Origin: Chloroflexota bacterium | Lineage (GTDB): Bacteria; Chloroflexota; Anaerolineae; J102 | Assembly (NCBI GenBank): GCA_013151415.1 | Contig: JAADII010000166.1 | Location: 1 to 46,977, forward strand | Direction: 5' to 3' | DNA: 46,977 nucleotides | Part shown: positions 7,824 to 16,586 of the stretch, in pieces | How the letters are laid out: every line of letters starts with the position of its first letter | Position numbering within the stretch: position 1 is the first letter of the stretch | The notes under the pieces: model-generated | Databases searched by the model: none | What the model was told of the DNA's origin: nothing | Seen by the model: the letters and a program-made list of their open reading frames with translations, nothing else | Position numbers and translations under genes: made by a program

Positions 7824-9299
7824 TCAAAATCCGGCAGCGATAACCAGGTTCACCGATTGGCCAGCCCAGGTGATGAAGGGCTGAGCGAAAATGCCAATGA
7901 CGAAAACCATGATCGCGCAAATGACCAAAGCGGAGCCCAATCCGGCGCCGCCCAACGAAATCTGCGGCCCTTCATCTTCCTCATCGACAAAGAACATATA
8001 CCGCACCACGTTCAAATAGTAGGCCGCCGCGATGACCACATTGACCGCGCCCACTGCGGCGAGGACGAGCATATCTTGTTGCACGGCCGCGCCCAGCACA
8101 AAAAACTTGCCAATGAACCCGGCCGTGGGCGGAATGCCAGCCAATGAGAGCAAGAAAATGGTCATGAGCAGCGTGAGCGCGGGCGCGCGGCGCACCAAAC
8201 CCGCATACGCCTCAATATCGTTGCTGTGCGCCTGGCGCTCCACAGCCATTACGGTCAAGAAAGCGCCCACGTTGGTGAAGATATAGGCAATGATGTAGAT
8301 GAGCAACCCGTTGAGTCCGTTGAACGTGGGGTCAGAGCCGATGGCCGCAAGACCGATGAGGATATAACCGGCGTGAGCCACCGACGAGTAGGCCAACATG
8401 CGCTTGACGCTGCGCTGCTTCAAAGCCACGAAATTGGCCACCGACATGGTGAGAATGGCCAGGGCCGCGAGGTAATTCGTCCAATCGGTCGCGAATTCGG
8501 GCATCGCGATGATAAGCACGCGCGCGGCCACGGCGAATCCGGCCGCCTTCGACGCGGTGGAGAGGTAGGCCGTGACAGGGGTGGGCGCGCCGTCGTAAGT
8601 GTCGGGCGCCCAGTGATGGAAGGGAACCCAGGTGGCCTTGAAACCAAAACCCACCACCAGGAAAATAATGGCCGCGATGCCGAGATAGAAATTGGCGCCC
8701 GAAGCTGAAAGCGCGCGACCAACCGCGGCGAGGTCGGTGGCTCCGGTCGCGCCGTAAAGCAGCGAGATCCCATACAACATGACCGCTCCGGCCGTGGCGC
8801 CGTAGAGGAAATATTTCGTGGCGGCCTCCTCTGAAAGCTTGTCCCCGCGTATGAATCCGGCCAGAATATAGGAGGTGATGGAGAGAAACTCGATGCCGAG
8901 ATAGACAAGAATCAGGTTGGTGGCGCTTACGGTGATGGAAATGGCCAGGGTCGCGAACACAAGCAAGGCGTAGAATTCGCCAAGGTATTTGCTGCGGCCC
9001 TTCATATAGTTCATCGAGGCCAAAATCACCAGCGCGACGCCTATGGTCGTGACCGCCTTAAAGAACAGCGCGAATGCATCCACGGCCATGGTGCTGGCGA
9101 TGACCGCGTTGACGCCCGAAGCGGCCAGGTTCAAGGCCGCGACAAAAGCGAGCAAAAGGCCGACCAAGGCGACAATGGCCGACGCGCGGCCATCGGTGTT
9201 TCGTCTGAGCGCCAGATCAACGCCCAACGCGGCAAAGCCAGTGAGCAGGAGAATAAGTTCTGGTGCGAGGAATAGGGTGTCGGATATGTTCAAGGTCAT
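7824..9299 (-). CDS. nuoN: NADH-quinone oxidoreductase subunit N
   Basis: 491 residues, about 14 membrane helices. One of the three antiporter-like proton-pumping subunits of complex I. Family features include EFLSITSYILAGF, the conserved Lys region FGFKATWVPFHHWAPDTYDGAP, and KRMLAYSSVAHAGY. It is the last gene of the operon, 12 bases after nuoM. The AAAGGAG ribosome site is very close to the ATG at 9299 (about 3 bases); a TTG two codons later would give better spacing, so the true start may differ by two residues. The operon terminator follows at 7655. Confidence 0.95.
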   Translation of the reverse strand: MTLNISDTLFLAPELILLLTGFAALGVDLALRRNTDGRASAIVALVGLLLAFVAALNLAASGVNAVIASTMAVDAFALFFKAVTTIGVALVILASMNYMKGRSKYLGEFYALLVFATLAISITVSATNLILVYLGIEFLSITSYILAGFIRGDKLSEEAATKYFLYGATAGAVMLYGISLLYGATGATDLAAVGRALSASGANFYLGIAAIIFLVVGFGFKATWVPFHHWAPDTYDGAPTPVTAYLSTASKAAGFAVAARVLIIAMPEFATDWTNYLAALAILTMSVANFVALKQRSVKRMLAYSSVAHAGYILIGLAAIGSDPTFNGLNGLLIYIIAYIFTNVGAFLTVMAVERQAHSNDIEAYAGLVRRAPALTLLMTIFLLSLAGIPPTAGFIGKFFVLGAAVQQDMLVLAAVGAVNVVIAAAYYLNVVRYMFFVDEEDEGPQISLGGAGLGSALVICAIMVFVIGIFAQPFITWAGQSVNLVIAAGF

Positions 9300-9311
9300 C
9301 TCTCCTTTGGT

Positions 9312-10895
9312 TTAGAAGAGTGCGCGGAGAGTTTCGACGGCGAATTGATTGAAGTACACCAACACCAACGAAGGCAACACGCCAAAGAGGATCATGAAAA
9401 AGACCAACGGCCAAAGCGTGATCTTCTCGAAACGGGCCATGTCGGTGGGGCCATCTGCGTGCTCACCCTCGATGGTGGTCCAATGGGTCCAGCGCTTGGC
9501 GTCATAGGGGCCTAAGAACACGTTTTGAATAATGCGGTAGAGAATATAGGCCGCGGTGATGACAATGCCGATGACGCCCACGACCGCAAGGATGGGAACC
9601 ACGCCAAACGCGCCTCGGAAGGTGAAAAATTCGGCCCAGAACCCCGCCAGCCCGGGCAGGCCCAAAGAGGCGAAACCAGCGAACATCATGGTCGCGTAAA
9701 AATAGGGCGTGAGACCGCTCAAACCGCCAAACTTGGCCAGGTCGCGAGTATGGGCCCGTTCGTAAATGACGCCGACCAAGAAGAACAAGGCGCCCGTAAT
9801 CAGACCGTGGAAAAACATTTGCAGAGTCGCGCCGTTAAGCGCCATGGCCGCGGTGTCGAACAAGCCGCCCTGATCCGGATCGAAGTTCAAGGCCCAGGCC
9901 GCCGCGCCAATGCCGAGGAGGACATAACCCATGTGACTCACCGAGGAGTAGGCGATCAGCCGTTTCAGATCCTTTTGGGCCAATGATACAAACGCGCCGT
10001 AGACAATGCCAATGACGCCAATGAGCGCCACGACCCAACCGAATTGGCGAAACGAATCGGTGAACATGGGCATGAGAATGCGCAAGAAGCCATACGCGCC
10101 CAACTTGAGCAGCACGCCCGCCAGAATGACCGAGCCGGCCGTGGGCGCGGCCGTGTGGGCGTCGGGAAGCCAGGTGTGGAACGGCCAGGCCGGCACCTTG
10201 ATGGCGAATGCCACGAAAAAGGCCCAAAACGAAAGCGTGGCGTAAAGGGGCATATTCGCCCACACGCCTTTGGCCGCGGCGTCGATAATGTCGAATGTGC
10301 CGGTGCTAAGATAGACGCCAATGATGGCTAGCAGCATAAACACCGACCCGGCCAACGTGTAAAGGAAGAACTTGATGGCTGCGTATTGCGGCCGATCCTT
10401 TTCCTGGCCCCAGATGCCGATCATGAAATACATGGGCACCAGGCCGATCTCCCAAAACACGTAGAAAAGCACCAGGTCGAGGGCGATGAACACGCCGAAC
10501 ATGCCCGTGGCGAGGAACAGGAAGAGGGCGAAAAACTCGCGCACGCGCGTGCGAATCACCCGGGTCGAGTAGTAAATGCCCAGTGTGGTCAGCAATGCCG
10601 TCAGGAAGATCAAGGGCACGCTGAGCCCGTCCGCGCCCACATGATAGTTCACGCCCAGAGAGGGGATCCAGGAAACCCTGATCTCATAAGCCATGCCGCC
10701 CACGCCTGTGGCCACATAATTCATGAAATAATCCGCAGCCAACCACACAGACAGCGCCAGGGGGATCAAGCTCCAAAGCACCGAGAAGCGCTTGATCAGG
10801 CCTTCGTTGTTCTTGGGCAAAAGCAGCACCACGATGCTGCCAATCAAGGGAAGGAAGGTGATGAGAGTCAAAACCGAGTTGTCAAGAAAGTTCAT
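9312..10895 (-). CDS. nuoM: NADH-quinone oxidoreductase subunit M
   Basis: 527 residues, about 14 membrane helices, usual length. Antiporter-like subunit in the middle of the complex I membrane arm. Diagnostic stretches are ADGLSVPLIFLTALLT, LFYVFWEIGLVPMYFMIG with the conserved Glu of helix 5, KVPAWPFHTWLPDAHTAAPT with the pumping Lys, and LKRLIAYSSVSHMGYV. AGGAG lies 6 bases before the ATG. It sits between nuoL (52 bases upstream) and nuoN (12 bases downstream). Nothing is missing from the core motifs. Confidence 0.96.
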   Translation of the reverse strand: MNFLDNSVLTLITFLPLIGSIVVLLLPKNNEGLIKRFSVLWSLIPLALSVWLAADYFMNYVATGVGGMAYEIRVSWIPSLGVNYHVGADGLSVPLIFLTALLTTLGIYYSTRVIRTRVREFFALFLFLATGMFGVFIALDLVLFYVFWEIGLVPMYFMIGIWGQEKDRPQYAAIKFFLYTLAGSVFMLLAIIGVYLSTGTFDIIDAAAKGVWANMPLYATLSFWAFFVAFAIKVPAWPFHTWLPDAHTAAPTAGSVILAGVLLKLGAYGFLRILMPMFTDSFRQFGWVVALIGVIGIVYGAFVSLAQKDLKRLIAYSSVSHMGYVLLGIGAAAWALNFDPDQGGLFDTAAMALNGATLQMFFHGLITGALFFLVGVIYERAHTRDLAKFGGLSGLTPYFYATMMFAGFASLGLPGLAGFWAEFFTFRGAFGVVPILAVVGVIGIVITAAYILYRIIQNVFLGPYDAKRWTHWTTIEGEHADGPTDMARFEKITLWPLVFFMILFGVLPSLVLVYFNQFAVETLRALF

Positions 10896-10947
10896 TGAAA
10901 TCTCCTCCTCGGCAAGTTGGGAGATGAGATCGAGAGTGGGATGATGA

Positions 10948-13182
10948 CTAGAATATGAACTCGACTGCGGCCATAAGGACGAGCACGGCCAGCAGCATGA
11001 TCAAGAGGTATTGTTGGATCTGTCCATTTTGGACCAGGCGCAACACCGAACCGGTGGCGTGAGCCACCAGGCCTGTGCCATTGACCGCGGCGTCGATGAT
11101 GTATTCGTCGACAAAGCGTCGCAACGAGCGAGCCAGCCAACGACCGAACGAGCCCACCGCATTGACAATGGCGTCGATGACCCCGCGATCGAAGCGGGCT
11201 GCAAAACGCGCCAACCACAACACCGGTCGCACGGCGATAAAGTAGTACAATTCGTCGAAATAATACTTGTTTCGCAGCACGGTGTGCACCGGCCCCAGCC
11301 AACGCCGCAAAGGATCGACATCACCCGCTTGAAGCGGCTTCCGACCATACACCAGCCAGGCCAGGAATATGCCGCCCAGGGCCGCAATCACCGAAATGCC
11401 GACGGGCATTGGGTTGAAGGGCAACTCTTTGTAATGCAGGCCATAGGTTTCGGCCAACTCGCCCATGAAATGGCCCAACGGATTGCCCACCACATTGCCC
11501 ACAATGGGCCAGGTTGTTTCGATGCCAGACCAACCGGCCGCGATGGCGAAAACCGCCAACACCATAAGCGGCGCAGTCATGCTCTTTACGCTTTCGGGCG
11601 CGTGCGCGGCCGCCTCAGAGCGGGGCTGACCAAAGAAGGTGAGGAAAATCTGACGAAACGTGTAAAAGGCGGTGAGCAACGCGGCCGCGGCCAGCGTCCA
11701 GAACACCAGGGTATGCCCCGTATACCAGGCCTCGGCCAGGATCAGGTCCTTGGACCAGAATCCAGCCGTAATGAGCGGAAAGCCGGAAAGGGCCGCGCCG
11801 CCGATGATGAATGTCCAGCCCGTCGCGGGCATGCGACGCAACAAACCGCCCATATTCATCATATCTTGCGGATCGAAGTATTCCTCTTCCTTGTGATGGT
11901 CGTCGCCATCGTGGTTATGCGCGTGTGCATGATGATGCCCGTGCTCGACGCCATGAATCACGGACCCGGAGCCGAGGAACAGCAACGCCTTGAAAAACGC
12001 GTGCATGATGAGATGGAAAATGGCCGCCACCCAGGCGCCAATGCCCAACGCAGCAAACATGTAACCCAATTGCGAAATTGTGGAATAAGCCAGCACGCGC
12101 TTGATATCATTTTGCGCCACGGCGATGGTTGCGGCAAATAGGGCGGTGAACGCGCCGATGAAGGTCACGAACATGGCTGCGCCGTTGGCGCCATGTTCGT
12201 AGGCGTTGAACACCGGCCACATGCGCGCGATGAGATAAACGCCGGCCGAAACCATGGTCGCGGCGTGAATGAGAGCCGAGACCGGCGTGGGGCCTTCCAT
12301 GGCGTCGGGAAGCCACACATGCAAGGGGAACTGCGCGGATTTGCCGATCGACCCCCAAAAGATGAGGATGGAGATGACCACGGCCGCAGACACAGCGCCG
12401 ATCACCGGCAAGGTCATGACGCTTTCAGCCAAATGCTCCAGCACTTCGGGTTGGAACAGCTCCCTGAAATTGAGCTGGCCTGTGTAGAGCCAGAGATACA
12501 CCAAACCAATAAGGAGCAGCACATCGCCCACGCGCGTGGTGATGAACGCCTTCAACCCGGCCTTCGGCGGCGTGATCTGTTTGGGATCGGGGTAAGTCTT
12601 GTTGTACCAAAAGCCAATGAGCAAATAGGAGCACAAGCCCATGATCTCCCAAAAAATAAACAGCATCAACAAGTTGTCGGCCACCACCAACCCCAACATG
12701 CCAGTGGCGAAAAGGGAGATGAAGGCGAAGAAACGGCTATATTTGGGATCCAGGTTCTGCGCCTTGGCCTCCTCCACCTGAGCCTGCACAAAAGGCGGCA
12801 ACGACCCCTTGCCCAATAATTCTTCCATGAAGCCGGGAAAGGTCATGTAGCCTGTGCTATAGATGAAGATCATGGCCAGCACAATGCCCACCATGAACAA
12901 CATGATCGCGGTCAGGCCATCCACCAAAACGCCCATAGTGAAGAACGATGCGCCGGTGGGCAAATAGGGGATGGACAAATCGAACGGCTCGACAAGCGAT
13001 CGTTCAGGCGTGCGAAAAGCGCTGATGGCCACAACCCAAGAGAGCAGCCAGCCGACGAACACCCCAATCAAGGCCACCGTCGAGCTCAGGCGCTTGTTTT
13101 CGCGGGTGAAAAAGATAATGAAAAAGGCCAGCAGTGTGGGCAGAGGAATCAGCCACGCAAGATTGAATATAGATTCGGACAT
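10948..13182 (-). CDS. nuoL: NADH-quinone oxidoreductase subunit L with a His-rich loop
   Basis: 744 residues, longer than the roughly 610-660 of many NuoL proteins. Distal antiporter-like subunit with the long lateral helix at the C-terminus. Core motifs are LLMLFIFWEIMGLCSYLL, SAQFPLHVWLPDAMEGPTPV with the pumping Lys region, and IKRVLAYSTISQLGYM. An unusual insertion at about residues 408-430 follows GSVIHGVEH: it holds ten or more His with Asp and Glu (GHHHAHAHNHDGDDHHKEEE), just before DPQDMMNMGGL. This loop could bind a metal (inference). The last 150 residues hold the amphipathic and terminal helices. The gene follows the small x-gene and precedes nuoM. Confidence 0.95.
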   Translation of the reverse strand: MSESIFNLAWLIPLPTLLAFFIIFFTRENKRLSSTVALIGVFVGWLLSWVVAISAFRTPERSLVEPFDLSIPYLPTGASFFTMGVLVDGLTAIMLFMVGIVLAMIFIYSTGYMTFPGFMEELLGKGSLPPFVQAQVEEAKAQNLDPKYSRFFAFISLFATGMLGLVVADNLLMLFIFWEIMGLCSYLLIGFWYNKTYPDPKQITPPKAGLKAFITTRVGDVLLLIGLVYLWLYTGQLNFRELFQPEVLEHLAESVMTLPVIGAVSAAVVISILIFWGSIGKSAQFPLHVWLPDAMEGPTPVSALIHAATMVSAGVYLIARMWPVFNAYEHGANGAAMFVTFIGAFTALFAATIAVAQNDIKRVLAYSTISQLGYMFAALGIGAWVAAIFHLIMHAFFKALLFLGSGSVIHGVEHGHHHAHAHNHDGDDHHKEEEYFDPQDMMNMGGLLRRMPATGWTFIIGGAALSGFPLITAGFWSKDLILAEAWYTGHTLVFWTLAAAALLTAFYTFRQIFLTFFGQPRSEAAAHAPESVKSMTAPLMVLAVFAIAAGWSGIETTWPIVGNVVGNPLGHFMGELAETYGLHYKELPFNPMPVGISVIAALGGIFLAWLVYGRKPLQAGDVDPLRRWLGPVHTVLRNKYYFDELYYFIAVRPVLWLARFAARFDRGVIDAIVNAVGSFGRWLARSLRRFVDEYIIDAAVNGTGLVAHATGSVLRLVQNGQIQQYLLIMLLAVLVLMAAVEFIF

Positions 13183-13255
13183 AGAATACCTCGACGCAGC
13201 GTATGATGAGGAATGAAGATGAAAAACACGCCAACAAGCCAGGCGCCTACCGTCC

Positions 13256-13293
13256 TAGCGTCCACATCCACCAACCTTGAACATCGGACGCTA
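13256..13293. repeat. Dispersed repeat core, copy 1, with flanking 8-base inverted repeat
   Basis: TAGCGTCC (13256-13263) and GGACGCTA (13286-13293) form a perfect inverted repeat around 22 bases. The right half (13268-13293) matches, at 22 of 26 positions on the minus strand, the repeat at 17483-17508 and its relative at 36401-36426. It overlaps the stop codon of the small gene at 13291-13641 and lies between that gene and nuoL. Confidence 0.6.
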
Positions 13294-13641
13294 TTTCCGA
13301 AGCAATAGGATGATGTTGGTCAGGAAGAAAAACACAACGGCGCCAAATCCGGCGGCGAGCAGGCTCTGCCAATCGCTCGTCCAGCCCAATCGACGAGTGA
13401 CAGCCACGGCCATCACTGCGCCAATGAGACTGACCGCCAACAGAAAATTTTGTTCGCGCTTGGCGCGTTTGGCTTCGGCCAAAATGGCTTGAATATCGCG
13501 ATAATTGGAGTCGTATTTGATGATCTCCTTGGCGTAATGAATGGCCCCGCCATATTTCCCCGCCGCCATCCGTTCCTGAACCAGGTCGTAGATAGTGGCG
13601 AGTTGCTCTTCAAGCGAGCCTTGCAATTCCTCCTTGGGCAT
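13291..13641 (-). CDS. Small membrane protein encoded between nuoK and nuoL
   Basis: 116 residues. The N-terminal half is soluble and helical (MPKEELQGSLEEQLATIYDL, then a segment with AAGKYGGAIHYAKEIIKYD that looks like one TPR-type helix pair). The C-terminal half has two hydrophobic segments, about 70-85 and 95-113. It ends LLLRK. It is not a standard complex I subunit that I recognise. Its place inside the operon, co-directional and with 52- and 108-base gaps, suggests an accessory or assembly role, but this is inference only. No strong ribosome site is visible. The dispersed repeat core covers its stop codon. Confidence 0.72.
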   Translation of the reverse strand: MPKEELQGSLEEQLATIYDLVQERMAAGKYGGAIHYAKEIIKYDSNYRDIQAILAEAKRAKREQNFLLAVSLIGAVMAVAVTRRLGWTSDWQSLLAAGFGAVVFFFLTNIILLLRK

Positions 13642-13693
13642 AGATTGGGGACCGGGAAAGCCTCGTTGCGGGGTGGGCCAAGACCGCGTAGCA

Positions 13694-14005
13694 TCAGCCC
13701 TTTAGCGCGTCCAAATGGTCGACGTTGATGGAGCGGCGCGTGCGATAGATCGAGATGAAAAGCGCAAGACCCACCGCGGCCTCGGCCGCCGCCACCGTGA
13801 GCACAATAATAGCGAACACCTGTCCCGAAGGATCGTCCGGACGAATATAACGCCAAAAGGCCAAAATGTTGACGTTCACCGCGTTTAGCATTAGCTCCAC
13901 GCCAATGAGAATGGCAATGGCGTTGCGGCGCGCCAAAACGCCGAACAAACCTATAGCGAACAGCGCGGCCGATAAAATGAGATACCAGGTGAGAGGAATG
14001 GTCAC
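13694..14005 (-). CDS. nuoK: NADH-quinone oxidoreductase subunit K
   Basis: 103 residues, three membrane helices. The start is a GTG at 14005 with AGGAGG about 8 bases before it. The conserved buried glutamates of the E-channel are visible in LIGVELMLNAVNVN and in AAAEAAVGLAL. NuoK forms the central hydrophilic axis beside NuoJ and NuoA, linking quinone chemistry to proton pumping. Length and motifs are ordinary. It follows nuoJ after a 105-base gap holding a hairpin. Confidence 0.96.
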   Translation of the reverse strand: MTIPLTWYLILSAALFAIGLFGVLARRNAIAILIGVELMLNAVNVNILAFWRYIRPDDPSGQVFAIIVLTVAAAEAAVGLALFISIYRTRRSINVDHLDALKG

Positions 14006-14017
14006 GAATAAGTCCTC

Positions 14018-14109
14018 CTATTCAGTGCGTATTGCATATCATATAGGGTGCGCAACAGGTGAGCGGCGGAGCCGTTATATCGATGGTGAAATGACGCAAT
14101 ACGGAATAG
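14018..14109. repeat. Intercistronic inverted repeat between nuoJ and nuoK
   Basis: CTATTC (14018-14023) plus CGTATTGC (14028-14035) pair with GCAATACGGAATAG (14096-14109), giving a 14-pair stem with a 4-base bulge around a loop of about 60 bases. It fills most of the gap between nuoJ and nuoK. It may mark an mRNA processing or stability site; there is no T-run to suggest a terminator. Confidence 0.4.
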
Positions 14110-14110
14110 C

Positions 14111-14605
14111 CTATGACGTGCGCTCGCGAGCGAGCATGATGGCACCGATTAGGGCGACGACCAGAAGAATAGACGCCACCTCGAAGGGAACAACATAGGT
14201 GGTGACGAAGGCGCGCCCGATCTGAGCGATGGCGTCCGGAGCGACGGCCTGCTCGCTATATTCGAAACGCGCAATGTTGAACAACCAAGCCACAAGCAGG
14301 AAAAGGAAAAAGAGCGCCAAAGCGGCGAAAGGCGCGTATCGGTTGTGCTGTCCTGCTTCAGGCCCCATCATGCCGCGGCTTAGCATGATGGCGAACACGA
14401 TCAAGGTGGCGATGGCGCCAATATAAATGATGATTTGGGCGATGGCCAGGAATTCGGCTTCCAGCAAGAAATAGAGCACGGAAACCCCAAAAAACGCGCC
14501 CACGAGAAAGAGCGCGGCGTGAAATAAATTTCGCGCCAACACTGCGCCCAAAGCCATTAAGAGCGTAAATGCAGAAACGAGAAGAAAAATTGCCTGTAGT
14601 GCCAT
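14111..14605 (-). CDS. nuoJ: NADH-quinone oxidoreductase subunit J
   Basis: 164 residues from the ATG at 14605. This start has AAGGA about 10 bases upstream and lies 13 bases after the nuoH stop; the longer frame from 14650 would overlap nuoH and adds a non-hydrophobic leader. Five membrane helices are predicted. Conserved features include the helix LNLFHAALF-like ARNLFHAALFLVGAFFGV, and LAIAQIIIYIGAIATLIVFAIML with the flexible pi-bulge region near the tyrosine. Subunit of the complex I proximal membrane domain. The C-terminus LARERTS is short and charged. Ordinary in length. Confidence 0.95.
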   Translation of the reverse strand: MALQAIFLLVSAFTLLMALGAVLARNLFHAALFLVGAFFGVSVLYFLLEAEFLAIAQIIIYIGAIATLIVFAIMLSRGMMGPEAGQHNRYAPFAALALFFLFLLVAWLFNIARFEYSEQAVAPDAIAQIGRAFVTTYVVPFEVASILLVVALIGAIMLARERTS

Positions 14606-14618
14606 GACATTGGTTTCC

Positions 14619-15827
14619 TTACAAACGAGGAATCTCAGGAGTGAACGCACGTTTCGCCAGGGGGGCCGGCCCGCGCAACGCCCGACCCATCATCCAGGTT
14701 CCCAGGGCGATGACCACAATATTAACCAGGAGCAAGGCCGCGCCTTCGGCCACCGGATGAATGGCGCTCAGGTTCAGCTTCAAGACAATGGCCACCAACA
14801 TAAACAACACCAGGGCCAAAGGCACCAACACCTTCCAGCAGAGGTCCATCATCTGGTCCACGCGCACTCGAGGGAATGTGGCGCGTATCCAGGCCAACAC
14901 ATAATACATGAACATCGTCTTGCCAAAGAAATAAACCACGCCCAAAATGGGGACCTGCTCGACAAAGGGGCCTTGCCAGCCGCCCAAAAAGACGGTGGCC
15001 GCGATGGCCGACAAGACGAAACTGTTGAGAAAGAAACCAAGGAAAAACCAGGCGAACTTCATGCCCGAATATTCGATATTGAATCCGGCCACGATCTCCG
15101 ACTCGGCCTCTAGCAGGTCGAACGGCGCGCGCTCACCCTCGGCCAACACCGCAGTGAGAAAGATGAGAAAGGCCGCTGGCAACACCCAAACATACCAGCC
15201 CAAACCCCAAAACTGCCCTTGCGCTTGGGCCAGGCCATTCATGCGCATGGTGCCGGCCATCATCACCGGGATGAGCATGGCCATGGCCAGCGGGATCTCA
15301 TAAGAGAGCAATTGCGCCACCGTGCGAAAACCGCCCACCAATGCAAATTTGTTGTTCGAGGCCCATCCGGCCATGAGGGTGGCCGTGGTGGCTATCGCGC
15401 CCAAGGCGATGAGATAAAGCACGCCTACATTGATATCGCTGCCAATGACCCGATCGGCAAAGGGAATGACCGCAAAGGCCATGAGCACCGGAAACACAGC
15501 CAAGGCCGGAGCCAGATTATAGGTGAGACGATCCGCCTCGAAAGGCGTAATGTCCTCTTTCGTGAGCAACTTCAACGCGTCGGCGATGGTTTGGAGCAAT
15601 CCGAACGGCCCCACCCGGTTGGGGCCAAGGCGATTCTGAATGCGGGCCGCGATCTTGCGTTCGAGCCAGATGAGGCCAATGACGAGATTGATGCCGAACA
15701 AGAGGAGAATGACCGCGCCCACGAACCAGCCAATGACCTTCGCGGCCTGGGGCGTGAATCCCATGCCAACAAGCGCGTCTAGAAAAAGCTGACCAAGAGG
15801 ATAAAGATCGAGGAAAGACAAGTCCAT
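14619..15827 (-). CDS. nuoH: NADH-quinone oxidoreductase subunit H
   Basis: 402 residues from the ATG at 15827, which has GGAG about 8 bases upstream; the frame is open further upstream to 15869 but that part has no family similarity. About eight to nine membrane helices. The quinone-chamber signature is clear: LERKIAARIQNRLGPNRVGP, LLQTIADALKLLTKEDITP, and the acidic loop RAPFDLLEAESEIVAGFNIEYS split over two conserved Glu-rich turns. NuoH docks the peripheral arm and forms the quinone tunnel. Second gene of the operon, 93 bases after nuoA. Confidence 0.95.
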   Translation of the reverse strand: MDLSFLDLYPLGQLFLDALVGMGFTPQAAKVIGWFVGAVILLLFGINLVIGLIWLERKIAARIQNRLGPNRVGPFGLLQTIADALKLLTKEDITPFEADRLTYNLAPALAVFPVLMAFAVIPFADRVIGSDINVGVLYLIALGAIATTATLMAGWASNNKFALVGGFRTVAQLLSYEIPLAMAMLIPVMMAGTMRMNGLAQAQGQFWGLGWYVWVLPAAFLIFLTAVLAEGERAPFDLLEAESEIVAGFNIEYSGMKFAWFFLGFFLNSFVLSAIAATVFLGGWQGPFVEQVPILGVVYFFGKTMFMYYVLAWIRATFPRVRVDQMMDLCWKVLVPLALVLFMLVAIVLKLNLSAIHPVAEGAALLLVNIVVIALGTWMMGRALRGPAPLAKRAFTPEIPRL

Positions 15828-15920
15828 AAAATCACTCCATTGCGGATGGCGTCTGGCGTATATGGCCAAACAGGTTGGAGAGATGTGAGCGGTTACGCTA
15901 TGCGCGATACGAAATCATGG

Positions 15921-16277
15921 TTATTGCCACTCAAGGGCGCGTTTGCGCCAGGCGTAAACCAAAGCGAAAGCAAGCATGACGACAAAGATAATAGCCTCGA
16001 CCACCGCAAACAAACCCACCTGGTCAAAGGCCACCGCGAAGGGATATAGGAACATCACCTCGATGTCAAACACGACGAACATGAGCGCGAAGAGATAGTA
16101 CTGCGCCCGAAATTGCACCCACGTATCGCCGATGGTCTCCATCCCGCATTCATAAATCGAATTTTTTATTGGATCGGGCCGCTTAGGACGCACAAGCCAG
16201 GCCGCGCCCAGCCCCACAAATGGAAACGCAAAAGCAATGATGGTCAAAGCGCCGATGAGTCCGTATTGATCGAGCAT
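15921..16277 (-). CDS. nuoA: NADH-quinone oxidoreductase subunit A
   Basis: 118 residues from the ATG at 16277, which has AAAGGAG about 7 bases upstream. The frame is open further, to 16349, but lacks family similarity there. Three membrane helices. Diagnostic motifs are IYECGMETIGD with the conserved Cys loop, FRAQYYLFALMFVVFDIEV, and FLYPFAVAF. First gene of the membrane-arm operon. Notably nuoB, C and D, which usually follow nuoA, are absent here; nuoH comes next. A promoter with a perfect TATAAT lies about 90 bases upstream. Confidence 0.96.
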   Translation of the reverse strand: MLDQYGLIGALTIIAFAFPFVGLGAAWLVRPKRPDPIKNSIYECGMETIGDTWVQFRAQYYLFALMFVVFDIEVMFLYPFAVAFDQVGLFAVVEAIIFVVMLAFALVYAWRKRALEWQ

Positions 16278-16367
16278 GCAACTTCTCCTTTGAAAGCAGC
16301 TACGGCTTGCGATGATGGCAATCATGCAGGCGAGCAGAGACGCCGCCAACGGAACAAATGCGCGCAG

Positions 16368-16391
16368 ATTATAGCACAGTCTTCAAAGTCA
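16368..16391 (-). promoter_or_regulatory. Candidate promoter of the nuo operon
   Basis: On the minus strand an extended -10, TGTGCTATAAT (TATAAT at plus positions 16373-16368), lies about 90 bases before the nuoA start. A TTGACT is present upstream but only 13 bases away, too close for a normal -35; the correctly spaced hexamer is poor. Strength would come from the extended -10. The region 16278-16586 otherwise holds only this promoter and the divergent one for trmB. Confidence 0.55.
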
Positions 16392-16452
16392 AGGGAAGTT
16401 TTTCACAGGAAGTGAATCAAGTGGCGCGCGATGTATGGCGTTGTCCGGCGCT

Positions 16453-16472
16453 CACATGGTACAATTCATGTG
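16453..16472 (+). promoter_or_regulatory. Candidate trmB -10 element inside a perfect inverted repeat
   Basis: CACATG (16453-16458) and CATGTG (16467-16472) are perfect 6-base inverted arms around 8 bases. The -10-like hexamer TACAAT at 16460-16465 lies within the repeat. I find no convincing -35 at the normal distance. The arrangement resembles an operator covering a promoter, but a chance match is possible. Confidence 0.35.
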
Positions 16473-16586
16473 CTCTGAGCCTGTTTCACGCCTTTTTTGC
16501 TCAAACGCCGCTTTTGTCTCACCCCAACGTCCTGGCTTTTTGGTCAGGAAAAATCCTCTCAATACGTTTCCTCTGGCATTCCACCC

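Noticed and set aside
11011-12141. 376-codon plus-strand frame antisense to nuoL
   Set aside because: A shadow of a GC-rich gene; the His, Arg and Gln content mirrors membrane codons on the other strand.
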